DNA of 64,000 nucleotides from Thermoplasmata archaeon (GCA_023140195.1 JAGLME010000004.1:72578-136577), one strand, 5' to 3'; positions 10,706 to 20,769 are shown, counted from the first letter of the stretch. The notes: generated by a model from the sequence alone, not told the origin. Made by a program: numbers and translations.

Positions 10706-11395
10706 ATGTTGCACAAAACGGTGAGGGGGATATTTGTCTGGTTTCTCATATTCATAGTGTTCATGCTTGGTGGTACTACGGCGATGAGCCTCTTGGAGAA
10801 CGAGCTTCGATCGAGCCCGGCAATGATTGACAATCACACAGTCAGCTGGGACTTTGACCTCACAAGCGATCATACTGAAGATCACGTGTGGGAGATTGCG
10901 TTCGACGATTTCTTCCCAGAGGATTCTACAAATTACATTGTCTATCCGAAAATCCATACGAAGTTCGACATGGAAGGGTTCTTCTATGGATTCCACGAAA
11001 TCGCAATCTGGTACTACTTGAATGGAGTCAGGATATCAGGCGCTGTATGGGATTTCAGTGGGTCAAGCGGATGGACCGGCATAGACACTATGCAACCGAG
11101 CGGAGATTATCTGGGTTCTTTCTCTGACTCGACGCCACTGAAATCTGGTAACCTCTTTGAGACGAAGCTCGTCTTGACATCAATAGTCTCGGAGCCATAT
11201 GATGGGGAGATAAACATAACCGCGGGACCTCTCTACCTTTACGCCCAACGAACGGAAAGCCTGAATACAATACCGACTCTGTCCGCATTGGCCCTTATCT
11301 CCGGAGTCATCGCACTCCCAGTTTCGCTGGCGGTTATTCGACTCAGCCAAAGGAGCACCGAGGACCATTTGATAGAAAGAGACCGGGCTATCTAG
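10706..11395 (+). CDS. Hypothetical bitopic membrane protein with extracytoplasmic domain
   Basis: 229 aa; N-terminal hydrophobic segment (FVWFLIFIVFMLGG), C-terminal TM (LSALALISGVIALPVSLAVI); upstream AT-rich region. Confidence 0.65.
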   Translation: MLHKTVRGIFVWFLIFIVFMLGGTTAMSLLENELRSSPAMIDNHTVSWDFDLTSDHTEDHVWEIAFDDFFPEDSTNYIVYPKIHTKFDMEGFFYGFHEIAIWYYLNGVRISGAVWDFSGSSGWTGIDTMQPSGDYLGSFSDSTPLKSGNLFETKLVLTSIVSEPYDGEINITAGPLYLYAQRTESLNTIPTLSALALISGVIALPVSLAVIRLSQRSTEDHLIERDRAI

Positions 11396-11472
11396 TGAAT
11401 GGTCCCGAGTTTCAATTCAGAAGACAAAGGTTTTTCTCCATTGTTCATTATCACACCCTGACCAGTGATTCT

Positions 11473-12321
11473 ATGCCATGGAGAGCTAGCTCAAAGACTT
11501 GCCTGATAACCGGCGCCAACTCAGGCATCGGAAAAGTAATGGCCCTTGAGATCGCTAAGAAAGACGCCAACGTAGTAATGGTCTGCAGGAGCAGGGAGAA
11601 GGGGGAAGCTGCCAGGAACGATATCATCAGAGAATCCAGCAACGAATCCGTCGAACTTATGCTGGCAGACCTGTCCTCCATGAAACAGGTCCGCAAACTT
11701 GCAGAGGAGTTCAAGCAGAAGCACGACAAGCTCCATATCCTAATCAACAACGCCGCCCTCTGGCCCACCAAGAGGATAATGACATCAGAAGGCCTGGAGA
11801 CACAGTTCGCCATCAACCATCTCTCTCATTTCCTCCTCACCAACCTTCTCCTGGATATCATCAAATCAAGCTCCCCGGCGAGGATAATCAACACCTCTTC
11901 CGGGCTGCACAAGCGAGCGAAGATCGACTTCGACAATCTCCAGGCGGAGAAGAGCTACAAACACATGAGGGTGTACGGACAGACAAAGCTGGAGAACGTG
12001 TTGTTCACCAAGGAACTCGCGAGGAGGTTGGAGGGTACGGGGGTTACTGTGAACAGCTTCACACCTGGAATGACTTCCACCAATCTGGGGAGGTACATGA
12101 GTGGAGGCGCTAAGTGGTTCATGAGGCATATGGCAAGGTCTCCTGAGAAGGGTGCAAGCACTGGCGTCTATCTCGCGACATCCCCTGAGGTTGAAGGTGT
12201 CACCGGGAAGTATTTTGGGGACCGCAAAGAGATGAAGTACAACAAGATCGGTGACGATGTGGGGATCGCGAAGAGGTTGTGGAATGTAAGTGAGGAGTTC
12301 TCGGGGCTTCGCGAAAGTTGA
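11473..12321 (+). CDS. Short-chain dehydrogenase/reductase (retinol-dehydrogenase-like)
   Basis: TGANSGIGKVMA Rossmann motif, NNAA, YGQTKLEN active site; start placed at MPWRASSKTCLITG. Confidence 0.9.
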   Translation: MPWRASSKTCLITGANSGIGKVMALEIAKKDANVVMVCRSREKGEAARNDIIRESSNESVELMLADLSSMKQVRKLAEEFKQKHDKLHILINNAALWPTKRIMTSEGLETQFAINHLSHFLLTNLLLDIIKSSSPARIINTSSGLHKRAKIDFDNLQAEKSYKHMRVYGQTKLENVLFTKELARRLEGTGVTVNSFTPGMTSTNLGRYMSGGAKWFMRHMARSPEKGASTGVYLATSPEVEGVTGKYFGDRKEMKYNKIGDDVGIAKRLWNVSEEFSGLRES

Positions 12322-12331
12322 CGGTAAGCAA

Positions 12332-13024
12332 ATGACCAAAGGCATCAAGAAGATATTCTCAGAGGTTCCCCAGACCTACGAACTGGTCAATCATGTTCTG
12401 ACATTCGGCTTGGACATACTCTGGCGGAAGAAGGCGGCGAAAATAGCCACAGAGGGAAGAGGTTCCAGGTTACTGGACATTTGCAGTGGTACTGGTGAGA
12501 CCGCGATCAACCTTCTCCATTTGGCTGAAGATGGAGGAACAGTGGTCGCTGCCGACTTCTCAGATCCGATGATCAGAAAGCTTGCCGAGAAACCCGAAGC
12601 CGATCGAATTCTCCTGACCTTGGCCGATGCCAGCTCCCTACCGTTCGCTGATGAAACATTTGACGCCATCACCATCTCCTTCGCTACCCGCAACATCAGC
12701 GTGAGCGATGACTTCCGGATGAAGTGCTTCTCCGAATTCCACAGGGTGTTGAAACCGGGGGGAGTGTTCATTAACATGGAGACCACCCAGCCCCCTTCAA
12801 GGCTCATCAGAAGACTGTTCCATTGGTATGTCAGAGCATTCGTCAGACCCATGGCCAACGTCATCTCGGGTTCGAAGGCCAGTTATGCATACCTAATGAA
12901 CTCGATCCTCAATTTCTGCGATGCTGAGGAGCTGGCAGACTCCATTCGACAGGCAGGCTTTTCGACAGTTGAGTTCGATCTCCTGCTGTTCGGAATCGTG
13001 GCGGTTCACAAAGCAACCAAATGA
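12332..13024 (+). CDS. ubiE: UbiE/MenG-like demethylmenaquinone methyltransferase
   Basis: YELVNHVLTFGLDILWRKK, LDICSGTGETAINL, FDAITISFATRNI, LKPGGVFINMETTQPP. Confidence 0.85.
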   Translation: MTKGIKKIFSEVPQTYELVNHVLTFGLDILWRKKAAKIATEGRGSRLLDICSGTGETAINLLHLAEDGGTVVAADFSDPMIRKLAEKPEADRILLTLADASSLPFADETFDAITISFATRNISVSDDFRMKCFSEFHRVLKPGGVFINMETTQPPSRLIRRLFHWYVRAFVRPMANVISGSKASYAYLMNSILNFCDAEELADSIRQAGFSTVEFDLLLFGIVAVHKATK

Positions 13025-13106
13025 CCGTCCCAAAAGAGGAATCGGTCTCACAACTCCCACAAGGATTTATTACTCTGTTTTCCATTCCCACCCAGGGGTC
13101 GGAGGA

Positions 13107-14069
13107 ATGATCGAAGAAATAAAAGCGAGCGAATTGAATCCGGAAGAGTACATCTCAAAACAGGTTGAGAGCATCGGAAGCACGGTTGGAGAAGGAATAG
13201 GCATCAACGCCCTTTCGGGCGGGGTCGATTCATCGGCTGTCACCTTGATCGGGCACAGGGCCATGGGCGACAAGCTGAAGACCATCTTCATAGACCACGG
13301 AATGATGAGGGAAGGGGAGCCGGAGTACGTGCGGGATGTTTTCAAGAACCTCGGCGTGGATGTCCAGATCATAGATGCAAAGGCAGAGTTCTACGGAGCT
13401 TTGAAGGGTCTCACGGACCCGGAGGAGAAGAGAGAGGCGATAACCAGGACGTTCTACAAAGATGTCTTCGGGAAGCTGGTGAGGGACACTGGTGCAAAGC
13501 ACCTGATGCAAGGGACGATCCTGACGGACGTGGACGAGACGGTCGCGGGGATCAAGAGGCAGCATAACATCCTCGCGCAGGTGGGCATCGATACCGAGCA
13601 GGAGTTCGGTTACAACGTCGTGGAGCCGCTGATACACCTCAGGAAGGACGGGGTCAGGAAGTTGGCCGCGGCTTTGGGCCTGCCGGAAGAGATCTACAAC
13701 AGGATGCCTTTCTTGGGACCTGCTCTGGCTGGAAGGATTATCGGAGAGGTTACACCGGAGAAGGTGGCGACCATCAAGCAGGCGACGGTGATAGTTGAAG
13801 AGGAACTGGCGGACTCTGGGGCTTTCCAGTACATGGCGATCCTGCACGACAGCAGGGTACCGGGAATGAGAGACGGTAAGCGGGAGTACGGTCAGCAGAT
13901 CGAAGTTCGGTGCTGGGACAGCGTGGATGCGAGAGTTGCCACTCCGACGAGGATTCCTCATGAGAAGCTCGAGAGGATCGCTGAGAGGCTGGTCAACGAG
14001 GTCCCGGAGGTTGTGAGCGTCACGTATAACATAACTCCAAAACCACCGTCTACCATGGAAGCGGTATAG
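13107..14069 (+). CDS. guaAB: GMP synthase, ATP-pyrophosphatase subunit
   Basis: ALSGGVDSSAVT PP-loop, FIDHGMMR, LMQGTILTDV, C-terminal ITPKPPSTMEAV; SD ggagg before the ATG at 13107. Confidence 0.95.
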   Translation: MIEEIKASELNPEEYISKQVESIGSTVGEGIGINALSGGVDSSAVTLIGHRAMGDKLKTIFIDHGMMREGEPEYVRDVFKNLGVDVQIIDAKAEFYGALKGLTDPEEKREAITRTFYKDVFGKLVRDTGAKHLMQGTILTDVDETVAGIKRQHNILAQVGIDTEQEFGYNVVEPLIHLRKDGVRKLAAALGLPEEIYNRMPFLGPALAGRIIGEVTPEKVATIKQATVIVEEELADSGAFQYMAILHDSRVPGMRDGKREYGQQIEVRCWDSVDARVATPTRIPHEKLERIAERLVNEVPEVVSVTYNITPKPPSTMEAV

Positions 14070-14076
14070 AGAAGAA

Positions 14077-14165
14077 TGGGCCTGGGCGGATTTGAACCGC
14101 CGATATTCACCTTTCTCATCCGGAGATTGTAAGGGTGACGTCATAGGCCACTAGACCACAGGCCC
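14077..14165 (-). tRNA. tRNA-Val(UAC) containing a 15-nt intron
   Basis: Minus strand GGGCCTG...GTCACCCTTACA[ATCTCCGGATGAGAA]AGGTGA ATATC GGCGGTTCAAATCCGCC CAGGCCC A; all four arms pair; 3' CCA not encoded. Confidence 0.95.
14113..14127 (-). other. BHB-type tRNA intron at position 37/38
   Basis: CTTA pairs with TGAG to give a 4-bp helix flanked by 3-nt bulges CAA and AAA; canonical splice sites CA|A and AA|A. Confidence 0.88.
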
Positions 14166-14219
14166 TTGGGTCAGCAATCAACGACAGCCCAAAAAAACCT
14201 TTCTGTCCGCTCACAAGAA

Positions 14220-15752
14220 CTAACCGAGCAACGCGGCCGCCGCATCCTGAGCAAACCTGATTATTGGCTCAGCAAGCAGGCCGGTGATCACGATCCCAAT
14301 CGTCGCAAGTAACACGGCGATGTAAAGACCAGTTGGCGCCTTCACCTTCGTCTCATCCGGTCCTTCCAGTATGTACATGTACTTGATCACCCGAGCGTAA
14401 TAGTACAAGGAGATAGCACTGTTCAGCACACCAGCAACCGCCAACCATACGAACCAATCCCCGGCGTTCACCGCAGAAGAGAACAGAACGAACTTGCTGA
14501 AGAATCCTCCCAACGGCGGAATACCGGCCAACGCTAGAAGTAGCACCATCATGCAGAACGCAACAATGGGCATCCGTTTGTACAGTCCTTTGTAGTCATT
14601 GAGGTTATCACCTATCTTCGCCATCGAGGTCAAAGCAACGACCAAGAACGCCCCGCCCGTCATTAAAGCGTGGGTGAGCATGTGGTAAAGACCGCCTGCG
14701 AGACCGTATTGGGCAGTGCTAAGAGTCGCTGGATCAACTGCCAAAGTGCCCACACAGACGGCGATCAAGACGTACCCCGCCTGCGCGATGCTGGAATATG
14801 CCAACATCCTCTTCAAATCTGTTTGGACAATAGCTAAAACATTGCCTACGACCATGGTGACAACTGCGAGGACCGCGACAAGGAAAACCCATTCCATTCT
14901 CGCAGCAATCAGCCCCAACAGGAATATCTTGAAGAACGCCGCGAAACCGCCTTTCTTTGAACCGGCAGCAAGGAAGGCAGATATCGTCGTGGGACTGCCT
15001 TGATAAACGTCGGGTGCCCACATGTGGAACGGGACGACCGCTATCTTGAACCCGAAGCCAGCAATCAGAAGAACAATCCCCAAGATGATCGGGATGGTCA
15101 TTCCTTCCATGGTCAGGCCAACGGCCAGTGCGTCAGAGATCCCAGCGAGGTCGGTAGTAGCTCCACCGGCAAATGCTGTTACACCATAAATGATCGAGAT
15201 GCCGAACAGAGCGATGGCGGACGAAACCGCACCTATCAAGAAGAACTTCAATCCAGCTTCCGCGGATGCCTTGTCCTTCCTCTGGAACGCCGCCAAGGCG
15301 TATGTGGATATGCTAGCTAACTCAAATGAGAGATATAACACGAACAAATCCGTCGCAGATGCGATGAGCATCATCCCGACCAGGGCCAGCAGCATCAGTG
15401 AGAAGTATTCCGCCCTGTATTTCTCCTCCTTGTCGATGTACGAGATGGACCCGATGGTGACCAGGATCCCAACGAAGATGAAGATCATGTACAGGAACAG
15501 AGAGAACGAATCCACCTTGATCTTCAGATCTGAGAAGTACACGTCAACAGGGGAAGACCACAGATCCAGACCCATCGCGCTCGTGAAGGAGAGCCCGGCC
15601 ATGTCCGCGACCAAGAACAAAGCAACGATCAACCCGACGAGCGTCAAGTAGGCGTAATACCTCCTCTGGCTCTTCACGAAGACGCTCAATATCATTATCG
15701 CAAAGGAGAACGCTAGAAGGATGAATATCGGGGACAGGACTGCGTATGTCAT
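14220..15752 (-). CDS. nuoN: Complex I-like subunit N
   Basis: LYLSFELASISTYALAAF, VPFHMWAPDVYQGSPTTISAFLAAGSKKGGFA, Lys-containing antiporter-type helices; start MTYAV. Confidence 0.93.
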   Translation of the reverse strand: MTYAVLSPIFILLAFSFAIMILSVFVKSQRRYYAYLTLVGLIVALFLVADMAGLSFTSAMGLDLWSSPVDVYFSDLKIKVDSFSLFLYMIFIFVGILVTIGSISYIDKEEKYRAEYFSLMLLALVGMMLIASATDLFVLYLSFELASISTYALAAFQRKDKASAEAGLKFFLIGAVSSAIALFGISIIYGVTAFAGGATTDLAGISDALAVGLTMEGMTIPIILGIVLLIAGFGFKIAVVPFHMWAPDVYQGSPTTISAFLAAGSKKGGFAAFFKIFLLGLIAARMEWVFLVAVLAVVTMVVGNVLAIVQTDLKRMLAYSSIAQAGYVLIAVCVGTLAVDPATLSTAQYGLAGGLYHMLTHALMTGGAFLVVALTSMAKIGDNLNDYKGLYKRMPIVAFCMMVLLLALAGIPPLGGFFSKFVLFSSAVNAGDWFVWLAVAGVLNSAISLYYYARVIKYMYILEGPDETKVKAPTGLYIAVLLATIGIVITGLLAEPIIRFAQDAAAALLG

Positions 15753-17230
15753 AAGGCGGCCACCCACTCGAATATCTTATCCATGAGTAGAATCGGAAGG
15801 ATGCCGAAGAGGACGAATGTGAATGTCAGCACGGCCAACGGAACGGTCTCGAAGGGCCTGAGGTCCTTCGGATCCTCCACCATCTCATTGTACGGACCGA
15901 AGATGGACCTTTGCATGGCGAACAGGTAATATCCAGCCGTCAACGCGACAGAGATTATCGGGAAGAATATCCACAGGCCGAACGCCTCCCAGGTTCCCAC
16001 GAAGACGCTCAGCTCCGCTACGAACCCGACCAGACCAGGTAAGCCTAAAGACGCTAGGAACGCCACCATCATGAACCCTGCTGTCTTTGGCACCTTTGGA
16101 GCAATCCCCCCTAACTCAGATATGTTCCTGGTTCCAAGGTTGTGTCCAACAGAACCTGCGATCATGAACAACGCTGCTGAGATGAGGCCGTGAGCAAACA
16201 GCTGGAATATCGCACCCGCCATTCCAATCTGGCTTCCACCCAGGGCCCAGGTCGAGATCCCCAACATCACTATGCCCATGTGGCTGATGCTGGAGAAGGC
16301 GATCATCCTCTTCAGGTCGTCCTGAGCAAGGCAGACGAACGCGCCGTACACCATGCTTATTACACCAATGACCCCGAACATCACCCAGACCCAGTCGGAC
16401 ACCGAATCGAACATCTGGACGTTGAACCTTATGAGACCGTAGCCGCCCATCTTCAGCAAAACGCCGGCAAGCAGAACGGACCCCGCGGTAGGCGCTTCGA
16501 CGTGCGCATCAGGTAACCACGTATGCACTGGCACCATCGGTAACTTGGTCCCGAACCCGAACATCATGACGATGAACAGCAGGTCCTGAGAAGCAGCCCC
16601 TATCGGATTGTTCTCGATGAAAGCGACCATGCTGAAGGTGTGGGGGTCGGAGGAGAACCAGAACGCGAAAATCCCTATCAGCACCAAAATGCTGGCCGCC
16701 TGGGTGAAAAGGAAGAACTTGATGGCCGCATACTTCTTGTTGGGACCGCCCCAGATGGCGATCAGGAAGTACATCGGAACAAGACCGACCTCCCAGAACA
16801 TGAAGAAGAGGAAGGAATCGAGAGAGACGAACACCCCGATGATGGTCGTCTGCATGAACAGAAGCATGGCGTTGAATTCCCTGTGGCGATGGGTCTCATC
16901 CCACGAATGAATCAGGGCCAGTGTAACCAAAAGAGATGTCAGGAAGACCAGTACTGCAGAAAGGGCGTCCGCACCGATGTGGTAGTTTATGCCCACCTGC
17001 GGAATCCATTCGGCATTCTCGACCGCAAAGAAATCGCCTTCCTGGGTAAGATCGACGAAGTCGGTTAGAACGCCCAGAATGAGCATCGTGGACAGTATCA
17101 GCGGTATGATGGACATGACCACGGCCACTATCTTCGTGTCCCTGTTCTTCAGTGGTAGAATGTAAACGAGTAGGGCTCCGACTATCGGGAAGACGAGGAT
17201 GAGCGATATCAAATGGATCTCAAGCGCCAT
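15749..17230 (-). CDS. nuoM: Complex I-like subunit M, second copy
   Basis: FWEVGLVPMYFLIAIWGGPNKKYAAIKFFLFT, PVHTWLPDAHVEAPTAGSVLLAGVLLKMGGYG. Confidence 0.95.
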   Translation of the reverse strand: MALEIHLISLILVFPIVGALLVYILPLKNRDTKIVAVVMSIIPLILSTMLILGVLTDFVDLTQEGDFFAVENAEWIPQVGINYHIGADALSAVLVFLTSLLVTLALIHSWDETHRHREFNAMLLFMQTTIIGVFVSLDSFLFFMFWEVGLVPMYFLIAIWGGPNKKYAAIKFFLFTQAASILVLIGIFAFWFSSDPHTFSMVAFIENNPIGAASQDLLFIVMMFGFGTKLPMVPVHTWLPDAHVEAPTAGSVLLAGVLLKMGGYGLIRFNVQMFDSVSDWVWVMFGVIGVISMVYGAFVCLAQDDLKRMIAFSSISHMGIVMLGISTWALGGSQIGMAGAIFQLFAHGLISAALFMIAGSVGHNLGTRNISELGGIAPKVPKTAGFMMVAFLASLGLPGLVGFVAELSVFVGTWEAFGLWIFFPIISVALTAGYYLFAMQRSIFGPYNEMVEDPKDLRPFETVPLAVLTFTFVLFGILPILLMDKIFEWVAAL

Positions 17231-17233
17231 TTA

Positions 17234-18760
17234 TCAGATACCTCCCAGTAATGTTGACAGCCCCTCGGCATACGGTCCGATGAATTGTACCACCGGAGCC
17301 GGATAAAGTCCGAAGAATATGATGAAGAACATTAGAATTGCCAGAGGAACCAGTTCATACCCGGTCACATCCCTTACCTCACCCAAGGATTCGTTGAACT
17401 TACCGAACAGCACCTTGTGCATCGTCCAGATGTAATAAGCCCCTGTGATGATAATGGCCAGCAAGGGAATGATGAGATACTTCCCGAAGGTCCCGAAAGC
17501 CCCCACGAAGACCATGAACTCGCTGACGAAGGATGCCAGCCCCGGAAGTCCTAAGGAGGCGAAGAAGCCCAGCATGAGTATCAGGGAGAACTTGGGCATC
17601 TTGTTGATGAGACCTGTGAGCTTTGGTATTTCCCTGGTGTGACAGGCCCTTTTGGCGACCCCGGCCAACATGAACAACACCGCGGTTATCAGCCCGTGGG
17701 TGAACATCTGGTATATGCCGCCCATGATACCGATGGTCGAAAGGCTGGCGGCACCCAGCAGGACGAATCCCATATGGCTCACGCTGGAATAGGCGATCAA
17801 TCTCTTCAGGTCCGTCTGAGCTAAACACACGAACGCGGCGTAAACCATGCTCACGATCCCGAATGAAGCGAGGACCCACCACAGCTCAACGGCAGCTAAC
17901 GGGAACATGGTCAATCCAATTCGGAACAAGCCGTAACCGCCCATCTTCAGCAGCAAGCCGGCAAGTATGACCGAGCCGGCGGTCGGGGCCTCGACGTGCG
18001 CATCAGGGAGCCAAGTGTGGAACGGCACCATGGGCATCTTGACCCCGAATCCGAAGAACATGGCAATGAAGACCGGCATTTGAAATGCAGCGCCCAGATA
18101 TGTCGGGTTCTGCCCAGCCTCGTTGGCGAGCACGATCAGGTTGAAGGTGTTCCCACCAGTCAGATTGGGTGACGCCGTGAAGTACAAGGCGAATATCCCC
18201 AGCAACATTATGATGCTGCCCACGTGGGTGTAGATAAGGAACTTGATAGCGGCATAGTGTTTGTTCGGGCCTCCCCATATCCCGATGAGGAAGTACATTG
18301 GTATCAGCACGAACTCCCAGAAGATGAAGAACAGGAAAAGGTCCAGCGAGACGAAGACGCCGGTGATCGCCAGGTCCATCAGCAGCAACAGAGCGAAGAA
18401 CTCCTTGGTCCTCTTCCCTTCCTTCCAAGAGAAGACTATCCCCAAAGCCACCAGCAGATGCGTGAGCAAGATGAGCGGGATCGAGAGCCCGTCAACGCCC
18501 AGGGTGTAGCTTATACCCAGAGTCGGGACCCAGTCGGCGTTCTCGTAGGCCTTGAAACTGCCAGTGACAGGATCTCCGACGAGAGCAAAGGGGATCTCCC
18601 AGACGAAAGCAAAGACCAGAATGAACGAGATGAGAAGGTTTACCAGAGACGCGATGAGACAAATCCACTTCGCCTTGGGGCTGTCCTTGGGGAGAACGAG
18701 TGTGATAATGGTCCCGACCAGTGGGACGAGCAACATCAGGGAAAGCAAAGGCACGTCCAT
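17234..18760 (-). CDS. nuoM: Complex I-like subunit M, first copy
   Basis: FWEFVLIPMYFLIGIWGGPNKHYAAIKFLIYT, PFHTWLPDAHVEAPTAGSVILAGLLLKMGGYG. Confidence 0.95.
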   Translation of the reverse strand: MDVPLLSLMLLVPLVGTIITLVLPKDSPKAKWICLIASLVNLLISFILVFAFVWEIPFALVGDPVTGSFKAYENADWVPTLGISYTLGVDGLSIPLILLTHLLVALGIVFSWKEGKRTKEFFALLLLMDLAITGVFVSLDLFLFFIFWEFVLIPMYFLIGIWGGPNKHYAAIKFLIYTHVGSIIMLLGIFALYFTASPNLTGGNTFNLIVLANEAGQNPTYLGAAFQMPVFIAMFFGFGVKMPMVPFHTWLPDAHVEAPTAGSVILAGLLLKMGGYGLFRIGLTMFPLAAVELWWVLASFGIVSMVYAAFVCLAQTDLKRLIAYSSVSHMGFVLLGAASLSTIGIMGGIYQMFTHGLITAVLFMLAGVAKRACHTREIPKLTGLINKMPKFSLILMLGFFASLGLPGLASFVSEFMVFVGAFGTFGKYLIIPLLAIIITGAYYIWTMHKVLFGKFNESLGEVRDVTGYELVPLAILMFFIIFFGLYPAPVVQFIGPYAEGLSTLLGGI

Positions 18761-18761
18761 T

Positions 18762-20768
18762 CTACCCTCCCGTAATCTTGATGTAGATCCAGGCGAAGGC
18801 GATCACGAAGCATATGCCGAGCACGACAGCCGCCAGGTAACCCTGAATGTTCCCGGTCTGGCTCCTCCTGAGACCTCTGCCGCCTCTCACGATCCCCCGA
18901 CTGATTCCGTTGACAGCGCCGTCAATCCCTTTCTGGTCGAAGAACCCGCTGGCCTTGCCCACAAGCAAACTGCCTTTGGCGGTTCCGTTCACAACACCGT
19001 CGATGACCCTGCGGTCGAAGAAGTCCGCGACCTTGGCGAAGCCATAGGCGATCTTCAGCCCGAACATCCTGTAGGCCCAGTCCATTCCGTATCTCTTCAC
19101 GAGCATGGTGTGGATGGCCTTCGTTCCCTTGGATGAGACGAAGATGGTGGATGAGATGGTTCGCTTATTGTAGATCAAGTATGCCAGCCCGATACCCAGA
19201 CCGGCCATGCCGATGGAGAGGAAGGTCAACGGATTGGTGAACACGTGGATGATCTCCTCCACGGCGTGTCCATGCGCCTGCTCAAAGAAAACCAGCTGAC
19301 CGAACCCGTCCATGAAGAATGTGAGAATCCCGGATATGAGCGCGAACGCAGCGAGAATAATCAGCGGAATTGTCATGGATTTGGGGGATTTGTGAGGCTC
19401 GCCGGGCGATCTTTTCTCTCCAGTGAACGTGAAGAACCACAGCCTGAACATATAGAATGCGGTCATGAACGCGGTGATGATGCCGAGTATCCAGATGATG
19501 AGGAAGGAGGGGTCATTCATTCCTGCTTCGAACGCGACTTCAAGAATACCATCCTTGCTCCAGAACCCGCTTAATGGTGGAATGCCGGCGATGGAGAGAG
19601 CACCTATGAGCATTGCGAACGAGGTTATCTTCATGTGTTTGTGCAGGCCGCCCATTTGCCGCATGTCGTTGGTGCCGACTGAGTGAATAACGCTACCGCT
19701 ACCCAGGAACAATAAGGCCTTGAAGAATGCATGGTTCACCAGGTGGAAGATGGCGAAGGTGTAGCCCAGAGCCTCGTGTCCGTGGTGGTAGAGGTACGCA
19801 CCCGCGCCTAATCCGAGCATCATGTAGCCTATCTGGCTGATCGTAGAATACGCAAGCACCCTCTTGATGTCCATCGCTACCAGCGCCATGGTTGCGGCAA
19901 AGAAGGCCGTGAAGCCGCCTATGACAGCTACAACTAAAGTCGCATCAGGAGAATTGGCAATAAGCGGGAAGCTGCGAGCTGTCAGATAGACGCCCGCCTT
20001 TACCATCGTTGCAGCGTGAATGAGAGCACTCACCGTAGTGGGACCTTCCATGGCATCCGGTAGCCAGACGTGTAACGGGAACTGTGCGGATTTACCAACG
20101 GCCCCGCCAAAAAGAAGCAGTGGTATAATCGTAACAAGATGTACGGGTATGTCTCCTGCGTGCTCCTGTATATGGATTATGTTGAAAGTGTCAAACGTGA
20201 CAAAGAGAACGATGATGCCAATCAAGAACAGTATGTCCCCGATCCTGGTGACCAAGAACGCCTTCTTCGCGGCACTGGCCGCCTCGGGCTTCTTGTACCA
20301 GAATCCGATGAGCAGGTAAGAGCAGACGCCCATTACCTCCCAGAAGATCAGCAGCTGGAAGAAGTTGTTAGCGCTGACGGTTCCGAGCATTCCAGCGGTG
20401 AACAGAGCTATCTCGGCATAGTAGCGGGGCTTCCCTTCCTCATCGTGCATGTAACCCGCCGAATAGATGGCTATCAGAAGACACAGGAAAGAGACCAGCA
20501 GGAGCAATAACGCGCTGAGGTTGTCTATCAGCAGTCCGATCTCGATGCCGGGTATCCACTCGAACGCGATGATCTCTACTTGCACTCCGCCGCCCAAAGC
20601 ACCCTGACCCAGGACATCAATGAACAGATAAAGGGAAACGACAAACGAGAACCCGATAGCACCAATGGTGAAGGGCGCACCGCCCTCCCACACCTTCTTG
20701 CCGAACAGTATGGATAAGAGGAATGCCACCAGGGGCGAGATGATGATCAGCCAAGCATACTCGTACAG
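18762..20768 (-). CDS. nuoL: Complex I-like subunit L; probable CTG start at 20768 (first canonical start, GTG at 20729, truncates TM1)
   Basis: FWEVMGVCSYLLIGFWY, FPLHVWLPDAMEGPTTVSALIHAATMVKAGVYL; upstream in-frame (L)YEYAWLIIISPLVAFLLSILFGKK matches the usual NuoL N-terminus. Confidence 0.92.
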   Translation of the reverse strand: MYEYAWLIIISPLVAFLLSILFGKKVWEGGAPFTIGAIGFSFVVSLYLFIDVLGQGALGGGVQVEIIAFEWIPGIEIGLLIDNLSALLLLLVSFLCLLIAIYSAGYMHDEEGKPRYYAEIALFTAGMLGTVSANNFFQLLIFWEVMGVCSYLLIGFWYKKPEAASAAKKAFLVTRIGDILFLIGIIVLFVTFDTFNIIHIQEHAGDIPVHLVTIIPLLLFGGAVGKSAQFPLHVWLPDAMEGPTTVSALIHAATMVKAGVYLTARSFPLIANSPDATLVVAVIGGFTAFFAATMALVAMDIKRVLAYSTISQIGYMMLGLGAGAYLYHHGHEALGYTFAIFHLVNHAFFKALLFLGSGSVIHSVGTNDMRQMGGLHKHMKITSFAMLIGALSIAGIPPLSGFWSKDGILEVAFEAGMNDPSFLIIWILGIITAFMTAFYMFRLWFFTFTGEKRSPGEPHKSPKSMTIPLIILAAFALISGILTFFMDGFGQLVFFEQAHGHAVEEIIHVFTNPLTFLSIGMAGLGIGLAYLIYNKRTISSTIFVSSKGTKAIHTMLVKRYGMDWAYRMFGLKIAYGFAKVADFFDRRVIDGVVNGTAKGSLLVGKASGFFDQKGIDGAVNGISRGIVRGGRGLRRSQTGNIQGYLAAVVLGICFVIAFAWIYIKITGG

Positions 20769-20769
20769 A

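Noticed and set aside
18552-19136. Long + strand ORF opposite nuoM/nuoL
   Set aside because: Antisense shadow ORF; the minus strand encodes clearly conserved complex I subunits, and the + translation is low-complexity and unlike known proteins.
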